A stretch of 64,000 nucleotides of DNA, taken from the NCBI RefSeq assembly GCF_008630935.1, contig NZ_CP043908.1:1116001-1180000 (forward strand), in the 5' to 3' direction. A model generated the notes under the pieces. It did no database searches. It was given only the letters and a program-made list of their open reading frames with translations, and had not been told where the DNA came from. The number at the start of each line of letters is the position of its first letter. The first letter of the stretch is position 1. The position numbers and the translations under genes were made by a program. The DNA comes from Thermodesulfobacterium sp. TA1. Its GTDB lineage: Bacteria > Desulfobacterota > Thermodesulfobacteria > Thermodesulfobacteriales > Thermodesulfobacteriaceae. Shown here piece after piece: positions 17,662 to 25,723 of the stretch.

Positions 17662-18165
17662 ATGCCTGACCGCAAGGTGGTTATCTATCCTGGAACGTTT
17701 GACCCGATCACCAACGGCCATCTTGACATTATAAACAGAGCCTTAAAGCTTTTTGATACAGTAATAGTAGCTATAGGGGAAAATCCAACTAAAAAACCTC
17801 TTTTTTCTATAGAAGAAAGGTTGATGATGGTAAAAGAGGCTGTAAAAGAAATTCCTGAGGGGATAAGGGTAGAAGTAGAAGCTTTTTCTGGATTGTTGGT
17901 TGAATTTGCTAAGTCTAAAAAGGCTTGTGCCATAATAAGAGGGTTAAGGGCGGTTTCAGACTTTGAATATGAAATGCAATTGGCTCTTATGAATAGAAAA
18001 CTTTCTAATAGCATAGATACTATTTTCCTTTTGCCTAGTCTTAAATGGATTTTTCTAAGTTCCTCTATCGTAAAAGAAGCAGCAAGATTAGGAGGAAAAG
18101 TAGAAGACTTAGTCCCTAAGATCGTTTTTGAAAAACTAAAAGAAAAATTCCCTCTGGGGCTTTAG
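17662..18165 (+). CDS. coaD: Phosphopantetheine adenylyltransferase
   Basis: Fourth step of coenzyme A synthesis: 4'-phosphopantetheine plus ATP gives dephospho-CoA. Nucleotidyltransferase motif YPGTFDPITNGHLD is at the N-terminus (TNGH is the HxGH-type site), followed by the RGLRAVSDFEYEMQLA substrate-binding segment (near residues 93-108) and SSSIVKEAA (ISSSxVR-type ATP motif, about 133-141). The 167-residue length is typical. GGGAGG precedes the ATG. Its stop codon lies inside the loop of the terminator hairpin. Confidence 0.97.
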   Translation: MPDRKVVIYPGTFDPITNGHLDIINRALKLFDTVIVAIGENPTKKPLFSIEERLMMVKEAVKEIPEGIRVEVEAFSGLLVEFAKSKKACAIIRGLRAVSDFEYEMQLALMNRKLSNSIDTIFLLPSLKWIFLSSSIVKEAARLGGKVEDLVPKIVFEKLKEKFPLGL

Positions 18166-18187
18166 ATAGTCCCAGAGGGGAAATTTT
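18148..18187. terminator. Bidirectional terminator between coaD and ferredoxin gene
   Basis: Stem CCCTCTGGG (18150-18158) pairs with CCCAGAGGG (18171-18179), with A/T tracts on both sides. It serves coaD on the plus strand and the ferredoxin gene, ending at 18201, on the minus strand. The coaD stop TAG (18163-18165) falls in the loop, so the 5' stem is coding sequence. Confidence 0.88.
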
Positions 18188-18200
18188 TCGATTAAAAAGC

Positions 18201-18389
18201 TTAGATCTCCTTAACTGTGATAGAACCGGTTGGGCAAACCTCTACACAGGTCATGCAGCCAAGACAATCCTCTGCCCTTGAAATTACAGGTTTGCCATCA
18301 TCTCCTTTGTCGTAAACCTGCGCAGGACAAGATTCGATGCAAGTTCCGCAGGCATCACAGGTGTCATAGTTAATGGTAATTTCAAACAT
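18201..18389 (-). CDS. 2[4Fe-4S] ferredoxin
   Basis: Small cytoplasmic electron carrier of 62 residues. Two cluster motifs are complete: CDACGTCIESCP (about residues 11-22) and CLGCMTCVEVCP (about 42-53), the classic clostridial-type arrangement with an acidic loop between. It lies 12 bases downstream of the CbiA/CobB-family gene and is probably co-transcribed with it, downstream of the dsr operon. A role as electron donor or acceptor in sulfite-reduction metabolism is inference from context only. Confidence 0.93.
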   Translation of the reverse strand: MFEITINYDTCDACGTCIESCPAQVYDKGDDGKPVISRAEDCLGCMTCVEVCPTGSITVKEI

Positions 18390-18401
18390 GTTACACCTCC
18401 T

Positions 18402-19799
18402 TTATGATGTTTTTTTTAGTTTAAACTCTTTAGCCTTTCTTAAAAATTTTTCTGCCCAACATTTTACACTAAAAACATGAATATGTGTATAGGCTGCTAA
18501 TAAATTTTTATACAAAATTCCGTCTTTTTTTCCCTCAAAACCTACCCCTTTTTCTAGCTCAAAAATCAATTTAAGGTCTTGTTGAGGTTCAAACTCCACA
18601 GGTTTTGAGTAATGAAATTCATGTCCTTTTATAGAAAGACCTAAATCAAAATAAGGATTTTCTTTTTTAACTTTAGCTATCACATATCCATGACCTTGGG
18701 GGGTAGGTTCTACCTTAAAAATTATAGGTAATACTTCAGACATTGGATATTTCCGATTTTTCCAAATTATTTGTTTTCCTAAATACATCAAACCTCCACA
18801 TTCAGCATAAACCGGCATACCCTCTAAAACCGCCTCTTTTAAGTCTTTCATTAAATCCCTGTTTTCTGAAAGAGCCTCTGCTTGAACTTCAGGAAATCCC
18901 CCACCTAAATAAAGTCCATCTATTTCTGGAAGGGTTTTATCTTCAAAAGCATTTATCAACTTAACCTCAGCCCCAAAGGTCTGAAAACTTTCTAAATTTT
19001 CAGGATAATAAAACTGAAAAGCCTTGTCCCAAAACACCCCTATCTTAATCCCGTTCAACTCGCTTCTCTGATCAACCTGAAAAGAAAGGTTTACCTCAAA
19101 CGGAGGAACATTTTTAGCTATCCCTAAAAGTCCTTCTAAATCAAAGTTTTGTTTGATCGCTTTAGAAAGTTCATCTAAAAAAAGTTCCTGTTGATATTCA
19201 AAAGAAGTAATCAGCCCTAAATGCCTTTCTGGAGGCAAATTTTTAAGCTTAGGCAAAGCTCCTAATACCTTTACTCCTGTATAATATTCTATAGATCTTC
19301 TTATGATATCTTCATGCCTGGGCCTGGCTATTTTGTTTAAAACAACCCCTTTAATATCTATCCCTTGCTCGAAATTTAAAAATCCTTTAACCAATGGAGC
19401 TAAACTTCTAGTAACTTTTGTGCAATCAAGAACTAAAATTACCGGAGAACGGAGGAGCTGAGCTAATTTAGCGGTACTATAACTTCCGTAAACATCTATA
19501 CCGTCAAAAAGCCCTCTATTGCCTTCTATCACCGCAAGGTCACATTCTTTAGCACCTAAATAAAATGACCTCAAAACATCTTCTTCTTTAAACAAAAAAG
19601 GGTCTAAATTTCTACAAGCTGACCCAGAAATCTTAGACAGCCAACCTGCATCTATATAGTCAGGTCCTTTCTTAAAACCTGCAACCTTTAAACCTAATTC
19701 TCTAAAAACATAAATAAGACCTATAGTTAATAAAGTCTTACCTGAACCACCTTTATGAGAAGAAATCAGAACTCTAGGAATATTAAAAACCTTATTCAT
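18402..19799 (-). CDS. CbiA/CobB-family ATP-dependent amidase (dsrN candidate)
   Basis: Glutamine-dependent amidotransferase of 465 residues that amidates carboxylates of a tetrapyrrole. N-terminal dethiobiotin-synthetase-like domain with P-loop SSHKGGSGKT (about 13-22) and GPDYID; C-terminal class I glutaminase domain with LYLGGGFPE and the catalytic Cys in YAECGGLMYLG. The general family makes cobyrinate a,c-diamide (CobB/CbiA). The DsrN subgroup, encoded in dsr clusters, amidates sirohaem for dissimilatory sulfite reductase. Its position directly after dsrMKJOP favours DsrN, but a cobalamin role cannot be excluded because the nearby nrdJ needs B12. Confidence 0.85.
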   Translation of the reverse strand: MNKVFNIPRVLISSHKGGSGKTLLTIGLIYVFRELGLKVAGFKKGPDYIDAGWLSKISGSACRNLDPFLFKEEDVLRSFYLGAKECDLAVIEGNRGLFDGIDVYGSYSTAKLAQLLRSPVILVLDCTKVTRSLAPLVKGFLNFEQGIDIKGVVLNKIARPRHEDIIRRSIEYYTGVKVLGALPKLKNLPPERHLGLITSFEYQQELFLDELSKAIKQNFDLEGLLGIAKNVPPFEVNLSFQVDQRSELNGIKIGVFWDKAFQFYYPENLESFQTFGAEVKLINAFEDKTLPEIDGLYLGGGFPEVQAEALSENRDLMKDLKEAVLEGMPVYAECGGLMYLGKQIIWKNRKYPMSEVLPIIFKVEPTPQGHGYVIAKVKKENPYFDLGLSIKGHEFHYSKPVEFEPQQDLKLIFELEKGVGFEGKKDGILYKNLLAAYTHIHVFSVKCWAEKFLRKAKEFKLKKTS

Positions 19800-19823
19800 A
19801 TAGAGCAGTGTAACATAGATTAG

Positions 19824-19866
19824 AAAAAATAAAAGGGAAGAAGTTTATTTAAACTTCTTCCCTTTT
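19824..19866 (-). terminator. Terminator after dsrP
   Basis: A perfect 17-base stem (19831-19847 with 19850-19866, 2-base loop) lies 22 bases beyond the dsrP stop and is followed on the minus strand by a T-rich tract. It separates dsrMKJOP from the downstream amidase and ferredoxin genes. Those would need read-through or their own promoter in the ~30 bases before 19799. Confidence 0.85.
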
Positions 19867-19887
19867 ATAGATAAAGTATACATTTGT

Positions 19888-21078
19888 TTACTTTTTGTAT
19901 AAAACTCCTTGATATTTTACTCTCAATTCTTTGGCCTCTTTTACCCCTAAGGCTATCTTATAAAGGATGGTTAAAACAAAGAACCCTACAGCCCAAATCC
20001 CTATAGCTATTCCTATCTCTAACAAGGTGGGACGATAAGGAGTGATGGTCTCAAAAGGAGTAGGGGTATAACCTCCGGTAATCAAACCAATCCCTTTATC
20101 TATCCAAGCAGCTATAAACACTGCTAAGCAAGCAACGGCTAATGTGGTTTCATTTTTTCTAGTAGCTGGAATCACTAAAAGAACCAAAGCTATAAAAGCG
20201 AGGACATAAGAAGCCCACATAAATGGTACCCATTCTGCATGTCCATGAAGTCCAGCAAAAAGATATTTAATAGGTGCTTGATGGGATTGTATACCACTAT
20301 AAAAAGCAGTAAAAACTTCGAAGAAGAAGAAAAGCAAGTTCAAAACAAAAGCATAGGTTACTATTTTAGCTAAGGTCTGAATAGCCCTCTGACCAGCATC
20401 AAAGTTAGCTATCCTTTTTAACAATAAAGCTAATAAAATGATAAGGGCAGGACCAGCAGAGAATGCAGAAGCTAAAAACCTAGGAGCCATAATGGCTGTT
20501 AACCAAAAATGCCTTCCAGGTATACCTTGATAGATAAAGGCAGTTACGATGTGAATACTTGGAGCCCAAAGGATGGCTAAGTAAATAAATGGCTTGAGCC
20601 AAGAAGGATATTTAGTCCCTTTGTATTCAGCATGTAAAACAGTCCATCCACAAAGAAGGTTTAAGAGCAAATAACCAGAAAGGACGCAGGCGTCAAAGAA
20701 GAATACAGAGTTAGGAGTAGGATATCTCAAAACGTTTAATACTCTGGTTGGTTGACCTAAGTCTACAAAGATAAAAAGCATACACATCAAAACCGCTGAA
20801 ATAGCTAAAAACTCACCTAACACTGTAATCTTTCCAAAATCTTTATAGTGGTGCCAGTAATATGGAAGGACTACCATAACCGCCGAGGCAGCTACTCCAA
20901 CCAAAAAGGTAAAGTTTGCAATATAAAAACCCCAAGACACATCTCTACTCATACCGGTTATACCTAAACCTATCTTCCACTGCTGTAAATAACATAAAAA
21001 CCCTATAAAAATGAGAGTACCTAAAAAGGCAAGCCATAACCAATACTTTTTACTTCCTGTTAATGCCTTTTCTATCAT
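19888..21078 (-). CDS. dsrP: DsrMKJOP complex membrane subunit DsrP (NrfD-like)
   Basis: Integral membrane quinone-interacting subunit of the DsrMKJOP redox complex, of the NrfD/PsrC polysulfide-reductase family. About ten hydrophobic helices span 396 residues. Family features include SRDVSWGFYIANFTFLVGVA near residue 43, FVDLGQPTRVLNVLRYPTPNS near 105, and the WIDKGIGLITGGYTPTP region near 335. It sits directly after dsrO (27 bases). It is expected to pass electrons between menaquinone and the Fe-S subunit DsrO at the periplasmic face. A strong terminator follows. Confidence 0.95.
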   Translation of the reverse strand: MIEKALTGSKKYWLWLAFLGTLIFIGFLCYLQQWKIGLGITGMSRDVSWGFYIANFTFLVGVAASAVMVVLPYYWHHYKDFGKITVLGEFLAISAVLMCMLFIFVDLGQPTRVLNVLRYPTPNSVFFFDACVLSGYLLLNLLCGWTVLHAEYKGTKYPSWLKPFIYLAILWAPSIHIVTAFIYQGIPGRHFWLTAIMAPRFLASAFSAGPALIILLALLLKRIANFDAGQRAIQTLAKIVTYAFVLNLLFFFFEVFTAFYSGIQSHQAPIKYLFAGLHGHAEWVPFMWASYVLAFIALVLLVIPATRKNETTLAVACLAVFIAAWIDKGIGLITGGYTPTPFETITPYRPTLLEIGIAIGIWAVGFFVLTILYKIALGVKEAKELRVKYQGVLYKK

Positions 21079-21105
21079 GTTTCTACCCCTCTCTAATTAA
21101 ATTTT

Positions 21106-21870
21106 CTATCCGATTAAATAAAAAACCGAAGGATAGGTGGTTAACTCTTCTTTTCTTCTGATGGCTATTCTCTCTTTCAATATCTTATTAATTTCATCGT
21201 TTGGATTTTTTAGGTCTCCAAAATATATAGCTTTAGCAGGACAAGCCTCTACACAAGCAGGAACCTTACCCTCAGCTATCCTTTCATAACAAAGGGTACA
21301 TTTTTCTACAACACCTTTCATACGACTAGGATATTCAAGATTAACCTTTGAAATAAAGGGTCTTGGGTCTATCCAGTTAAAAGACCTTGCTCCATAAGGA
21401 CAAGCAGCCATACAAAAACGACACCCTATACATCTATGATAATCCATCATTACAATACCATCTTCTCTTTTAAAAGTAGCCTTAGTAGGGCATACCCTAA
21501 CACAAGGAGGGTTATCACAATGATTACAGAGAAGTAAAAAAGGTGCATCATGAAATTTTTCGTTTAAATAGTGGTTGGCTTCGTGTTCTGGAAAGGCATG
21601 TTCAAACTTTTCTTCCCAAATCCATTTGATTTCCTTTTTCTTATCCGGTATGTTAGGAATATTATGTAAAGAATGACACACCTCTACACATTTTAAACCA
21701 CAAGTAGCCCTATTCTCCTTACACTTAACCACATCAATAGCTAAAGCCCATCTGCTACCTTTTAAAGCCTCTTGGGGTTTAGTGTAAACCCCACCTACAG
21801 CAGCTGAAGCTGCTGTACCTATTAAAGTTAATCCACCTAATTTTAAAAGGTCTCTTCTTTTTATTGCCAT
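21106..21870 (-). CDS. dsrO: DsrMKJOP complex periplasmic iron-sulfur subunit DsrO
   Basis: Tat-exported ferredoxin-like subunit. The twin-arginine signal KRRDLLKLGG is followed by a hydrophobic Ala/Gly stretch. The mature part has four cysteine groups for [4Fe-4S] clusters: CGLKCVEVCH, CNHCDNPPCVRVCP, CIGCRFCMAACPYG and CTLCYERIAEGKVPACVEACP-like spacing. The frame extends to 21909, but ATG 21870 is chosen because GGAGGT lies just upstream and because it places the Tat motif at the N-terminus. The start overlaps the dsrJ stop by 10 bases. DsrO links DsrP with the haem subunit DsrJ. Confidence 0.95.
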   Translation of the reverse strand: MAIKRRDLLKLGGLTLIGTAASAAVGGVYTKPQEALKGSRWALAIDVVKCKENRATCGLKCVEVCHSLHNIPNIPDKKKEIKWIWEEKFEHAFPEHEANHYLNEKFHDAPFLLLCNHCDNPPCVRVCPTKATFKREDGIVMMDYHRCIGCRFCMAACPYGARSFNWIDPRPFISKVNLEYPSRMKGVVEKCTLCYERIAEGKVPACVEACPAKAIYFGDLKNPNDEINKILKERIAIRRKEELTTYPSVFYLIG

Positions 21871-22247
21871 TTTTCTGCCACCTCCGGTGCAATGTGACAA
21901 TGCCAACAATCTGGGTGTGTTACTACAAAATTATGACAACTATCACAAAATTTTTCTTTATTAGTATGGCATTTCATACATGTTTTCTGTAAACTAATAA
22001 AATATTTTTCACCATCCTTAGCTATATATAAATGTTTATTTTCACGAATAGCTTGCTTTCTCCAGTCATCTAATAATTTCATATGATAAGCTCTCATATA
22101 TTCTTTAGATTCAATACACTTCTCTTTATCTTTTGGAAGCTCTGGCTGAGGAATAGCTTCTAACCTACCAAAGTTTAACCACATGGGTGTACTCAAAAAT
22201 CCTATTAGGATTACTATAAAAATAATTACCTTACCCGCATTATACAT
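21861..22247 (-). CDS. dsrJ: DsrMKJOP complex triheme cytochrome c DsrJ
   Basis: Periplasm-facing cytochrome c with three haem sites: CMKCH, CDSCH and CWHCH, all in the last 45 residues of a 128-residue protein. An uncleaved-looking N-terminal hydrophobic segment (about residues 6-24) anchors it in the membrane. DsrJ is known for three haems with unusual and mixed axial ligands. Gene order dsrK-dsrJ-dsrO and tight spacing make the assignment secure. Confidence 0.95.
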   Translation of the reverse strand: MYNAGKVIIFIVILIGFLSTPMWLNFGRLEAIPQPELPKDKEKCIESKEYMRAYHMKLLDDWRKQAIRENKHLYIAKDGEKYFISLQKTCMKCHTNKEKFCDSCHNFVVTHPDCWHCHIAPEVAEKWQ

Positions 22248-22269
22248 ATTCAGTCCTCCTTAGGAAGAT

Positions 22270-23892
22270 TTAATCTACGCCTTTTACAGGATTTTTTAAC
22301 GGTCTTCTTCTTAAGTCCACATCCCTTGACTTTTCACCTTCAAAAACTAAAGCATTAGCCACCAACTCATGAAGACCGCTTACCTCCACCCCAGGGACCC
22401 AGTATTGGAAAAGGGTAGGTAAAGCAGCTCTATCTATAGCACAAATACAAACTACTTGATTCACTCCATATTCTTTATGCACATATTCTAAAGCGTTTGC
22501 CCTGGGGAAACCACCTCTCATCCTTATTTCCATGTTTTCTCCAGCGTTAAGTCCTGAACCACTACCACAACAGAAGGTTTTTTCGCGTATAGTATTTTCT
22601 GGCATTTCTACAAAGTTATTACAGACATGTTTTAACACAAATCTTGGCTCTTCAAAAAATCCCATACCTCTTGAAGTATTGCAAGAATCATGAAATGTAG
22701 CTATTACATGGTCATTTCTTGAAGGGTCTAACTTTAACTTTCCATGAGCTATTAAGTCCGCAGTAAATTCAACTATATGAACGATTTTATTAGATTTGGC
22801 GTGTTCAAAAACTGTTCCTGTAATAGGAGATTTAGGAACTTCTAAAAAGTCTAGCGGACCAAAGAAGGTGTTATGATACTGGTGCCATACCCTCCACATA
22901 TGTCCACACTCACCACCAAGCAACCACTTAACCTTAAGCCTTTTAGCCTCTTCGTATATCTTAGAATGAAGCCTTTTAGCCATCTCCATAGAGTTAAAAA
23001 AGCCAAAATTTCCACCTTCAGTAGCAAAAGGGCTCATCGTAACGTCTAAATCTAAATAATGGAACAATACAAGATAACCTAACATGGTGTAAATACCTGG
23101 TTCAGCAAAATAGTCTCCAGACAAAGGCACAAACATAATTTCTGCACCCTTTCTGTTTATATACTTATCCAAATCTATACGAATACCCGTAAGCTCTTCA
23201 AACTCCCATACTAAAAACTCTAAATTTTCTTTAAAAGATTGAGGAGGCACACCGACATGGTTACCTATATAATAACTATTGTGAACAGGCTTAATTCCCC
23301 AGTCTGTACCGATACCAAGCTCAAGTAAAACTTCTCTCATCATCATGGTTATTTCTGCCGTGTCTATCCCATAAGGGCAAAAAACGGAACATCTTCTACA
23401 TTCTGTACACTGATAGAAATAATAAAACCATTCCTTTATTACATCTTCATCTAACTTTCTTGCACCTGCCAACCTTCCAAACAACTTTCCAAAAGCACTA
23501 AATTCACCCTTTATCACAGACCTTACCAATTCAGCCCTCAATACAGGCATATTCTTGGGATCACCTGTCCCAAGGAAAAAGTGGCATTTGTCAGCACAGG
23601 CTCCACACCTTACACATATATCCATAAATAGTTTAAATGCACGGTTTATTCTCATTCTTCTCTGCAACTCTTCTTTAACCTTCTCTTGCCAGTTTTCAGG
23701 AAGAGGCCACTTTTCATCATAAGGTTGCCATTTCCCCATATGGGGAAGGTCTAACTCTTCTAAATATTTAGGCTCTACAATACTTAAATAATAACCTTTT
23801 TTAAGTTCTGGTTTTATTTCCATCCAATCTTTGGCTGGAGTGCTCTGCAAATTTACATCAGATATTAACTCTTCAGGCTTGGGAAGGCTCAT
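22270..23892 (-). CDS. dsrK: DsrMKJOP complex cytoplasmic iron-sulfur subunit DsrK (HdrD-like)
   Basis: Catalytic cytoplasmic subunit, related to heterodisulfide reductase HdrD, thought to act on the DsrC trisulfide. Two [4Fe-4S] motifs: CVRCGACADKCH near residue 92 and CTECRRCSVFCPYG near 165. Two CCG-type regions bind the special catalytic cluster: the first is degenerate around GGECGHMW (about 325) and the second is HDSCNTSRG with CCGSGSG (about 408-445). At 540 residues it has the usual DsrK length. DsrM precedes it by 17 bases. Confidence 0.96.
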   Translation of the reverse strand: MSLPKPEELISDVNLQSTPAKDWMEIKPELKKGYYLSIVEPKYLEELDLPHMGKWQPYDEKWPLPENWQEKVKEELQRRMRINRAFKLFMDICVRCGACADKCHFFLGTGDPKNMPVLRAELVRSVIKGEFSAFGKLFGRLAGARKLDEDVIKEWFYYFYQCTECRRCSVFCPYGIDTAEITMMMREVLLELGIGTDWGIKPVHNSYYIGNHVGVPPQSFKENLEFLVWEFEELTGIRIDLDKYINRKGAEIMFVPLSGDYFAEPGIYTMLGYLVLFHYLDLDVTMSPFATEGGNFGFFNSMEMAKRLHSKIYEEAKRLKVKWLLGGECGHMWRVWHQYHNTFFGPLDFLEVPKSPITGTVFEHAKSNKIVHIVEFTADLIAHGKLKLDPSRNDHVIATFHDSCNTSRGMGFFEEPRFVLKHVCNNFVEMPENTIREKTFCCGSGSGLNAGENMEIRMRGGFPRANALEYVHKEYGVNQVVCICAIDRAALPTLFQYWVPGVEVSGLHELVANALVFEGEKSRDVDLRRRPLKNPVKGVD

Positions 23893-23909
23893 TCTTACCT
23901 CCTTTAATT

Positions 23910-24968
23910 TTATATGTTTAGATTTTTATGAGGTCCGTATATGGTATACCATTCATGATGCTCTTCTTTTTCTACTTCTTCATCAATAGGAATACCGGCA
24001 TTTTCCATAGCTTCTCTAAACCTTTCTTGCCATTCTGCATAAGTTAAATGCTTTACCGGATAGTTCCAAGGATTAACATGCATTACCGCACGATTGTTAT
24101 TAGCCATATTACGGGTGGGGCTAAAAAACACACCTACCATGTGGGCAAGCTTACTAAAAGGAAAGTAAGCAGCTAAAACAGATACCAAAAAGAGATGAAT
24201 ATAAAAAATCGTTCCTATTTTAGCCTCAGGTAAAGAAGGTTTAAACGTAGCTAACCCCAAGGTTAACTGCTTTACCGCATACACATCAACCTTTAGGTTA
24301 TATCTCATCAACACCCCTGTAATCGCTATACCTAAAATAAGAAATAAAGGAAAATAATCAGATCCATGAGAAAGATAGGAAACTTTTGCGTCAACCAACC
24401 TTCTAAGAAGCAGAAAAGAAAGTCCTGCTATAATCAAAATATCGGTAATATAAACCGGAGGCACACCAAAACTATGAATAAAGCTATCCATATAATCTAA
24501 AAACTGAATCACTGAAGGAACAGGATTGGTAAACAACCTAAGATGTCTGATAAGAATAATCAAAAAAGACCAATGAAAAAGTATGGCCCCTAACCACAAC
24601 CATTTGGCAGATCCATAAATAAGCCTTTTCCCCTGAAGGTCAGCCCTAAGGTTTCTAAATAGGCTTCTGAAAAATAATACTTCTAACAACATCCTTAAGA
24701 TTACATCAAAAGTAGTAAAAGGAGATTCTAAACGGCTGTACTTTATCCAAGGGAAACTTTTTTGCTGACCACAGGTAGTTGGAATTTTAAAGGGTTGAGG
24801 AGATTTGGCCCAGCTTACTATCCTATAAATGAGCCCTACCACAAAAATCAAAAAACATACATAAGGTATCACTATAGCAAACAATCCTTGCAAACCTAAA
24901 ACCCCGACCCCAATCCAGGGGATAAGAAGTAAGACCAAAAAGATCAAAAAACTCCAGCCTACGTTCAT
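23910..24968 (-). CDS. dsrM: DsrMKJOP complex membrane cytochrome b subunit DsrM (NarI-like)
   Basis: Haem-b membrane subunit of 352 residues that connects the quinone pool with DsrK. About six hydrophobic helices, with likely haem-ligand histidines in ILFHWSFLIILIRHLRLF-type helices (near 130-145) and near KLAHMVGVFFSPT (about 280). The last ~50 residues are charged and cytoplasmic. It belongs to the nitrate reductase gamma (NarI) family. It starts the dsr set after a small RsbRD-like gene (18 bases). The first ~60 residues add two extra hydrophobic segments compared with NarI, as is usual in DsrM. Confidence 0.95.
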   Translation of the reverse strand: MNVGWSFLIFLVLLLIPWIGVGVLGLQGLFAIVIPYVCFLIFVVGLIYRIVSWAKSPQPFKIPTTCGQQKSFPWIKYSRLESPFTTFDVILRMLLEVLFFRSLFRNLRADLQGKRLIYGSAKWLWLGAILFHWSFLIILIRHLRLFTNPVPSVIQFLDYMDSFIHSFGVPPVYITDILIIAGLSFLLLRRLVDAKVSYLSHGSDYFPLFLILGIAITGVLMRYNLKVDVYAVKQLTLGLATFKPSLPEAKIGTIFYIHLFLVSVLAAYFPFSKLAHMVGVFFSPTRNMANNNRAVMHVNPWNYPVKHLTYAEWQERFREAMENAGIPIDEEVEKEEHHEWYTIYGPHKNLNI

Positions 24969-24986
24969 ACCTCTCTCCCTCTCTTT

Positions 24987-25544
24987 TTATTGGTTTATTT
25001 TTTCTTCAGCCTCAACATGAGGCATCCCTTCCATAGGATCGTAAACTAGACCTGCCCTCTTTAAAAGTAAAAAATGCGCCCTTTTCCATTCATCATATTT
25101 AATTTTGTTTAACCTTTCTCTATATTCATAAAAATAATCAAAACCCTTGATAAGAAGGGCGTTTATTTTATCTTCTAATCTTAGAAACTCCTCTATCCCA
25201 AACCTATGCAAAAACTCTTCCCCAATTTCTTCTCTTATAATACCTTTAAGCTGAATAAACATCCTTAAGGCTTTAGAGGGGACCTCTTCTTGAACAGCAA
25301 CCAGTTGAGCAAGCCTTTCTAAGTAATAATTAGCTTCTTCCCAGTTAAATTCCCCGAACAAAACCCTTGTCAAACCTTCAAAAACCTCTTCAATCCTATA
25401 ACCAAAAGGATTTTGGAATCGGTCAACCTCTCTACTAAAATACTTTTGAGTCTCTTCTCCTAAAGAGTTTAAAAAAACAGATTTCCATTTCTTTAAAATC
25501 TTTTCCTGGTTCTCTTCTAAAAACTTAGTTAATTCTTCAGACAA
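24987..25544 (-). CDS. RsbRD N-terminal-domain-like protein preceding dsrM
   Basis: Helical cytoplasmic protein of 185 residues resembling the N-terminal, globin-like sensory domain of RsbR/RsbRD co-antagonists (pattern LTKFLEENQEKILKKW, then NPFGYRIEEVFEGLTRVLFG and LRMFIQLKGIIREEIG). No STAS domain follows, so it is a stand-alone sensor or adaptor domain. The start is TTG at 25544 with GAGGG upstream; no nearer ATG fits the family pattern. It is the first gene after the dsr promoter. Similar genes precede dsrM in other sulfate reducers, but their function is not known to me. Confidence 0.8.
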   Translation of the reverse strand: MSEELTKFLEENQEKILKKWKSVFLNSLGEETQKYFSREVDRFQNPFGYRIEEVFEGLTRVLFGEFNWEEANYYLERLAQLVAVQEEVPSKALRMFIQLKGIIREEIGEEFLHRFGIEEFLRLEDKINALLIKGFDYFYEYRERLNKIKYDEWKRAHFLLLKRAGLVYDPMEGMPHVEAEEKINQ

Positions 25545-25577
25545 TCTTTAAGCCCTCTAAAGAGATTTTAACCTAAA

Positions 25578-25605
25578 TTTATACAATTATCTATGGAAAA
25601 GTCAA
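25578..25605 (-). promoter_or_regulatory. Promoter of the dsrMKJOP operon
   Basis: On the minus strand TTGACT (25600-25605) and TATAAA (25578-25583) are separated by 16 bases. The predicted start lies about 25-30 bases upstream of the TTG start of the RsbRD-like gene. A good housekeeping promoter fits constitutive expression of a central energy pathway. Confidence 0.7.
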
Positions 25606-25723
25606 CCCTTGTTTTAAAAGGTAAACTCCCTTTTTTGACTTCTTTTTTAGTTAAAAAAAGATTTTTTTTTATTTTTTTAAATTTTTTCAATTTTTCATTC
25701 AAAAAGATAATCTGTTGAAACTC

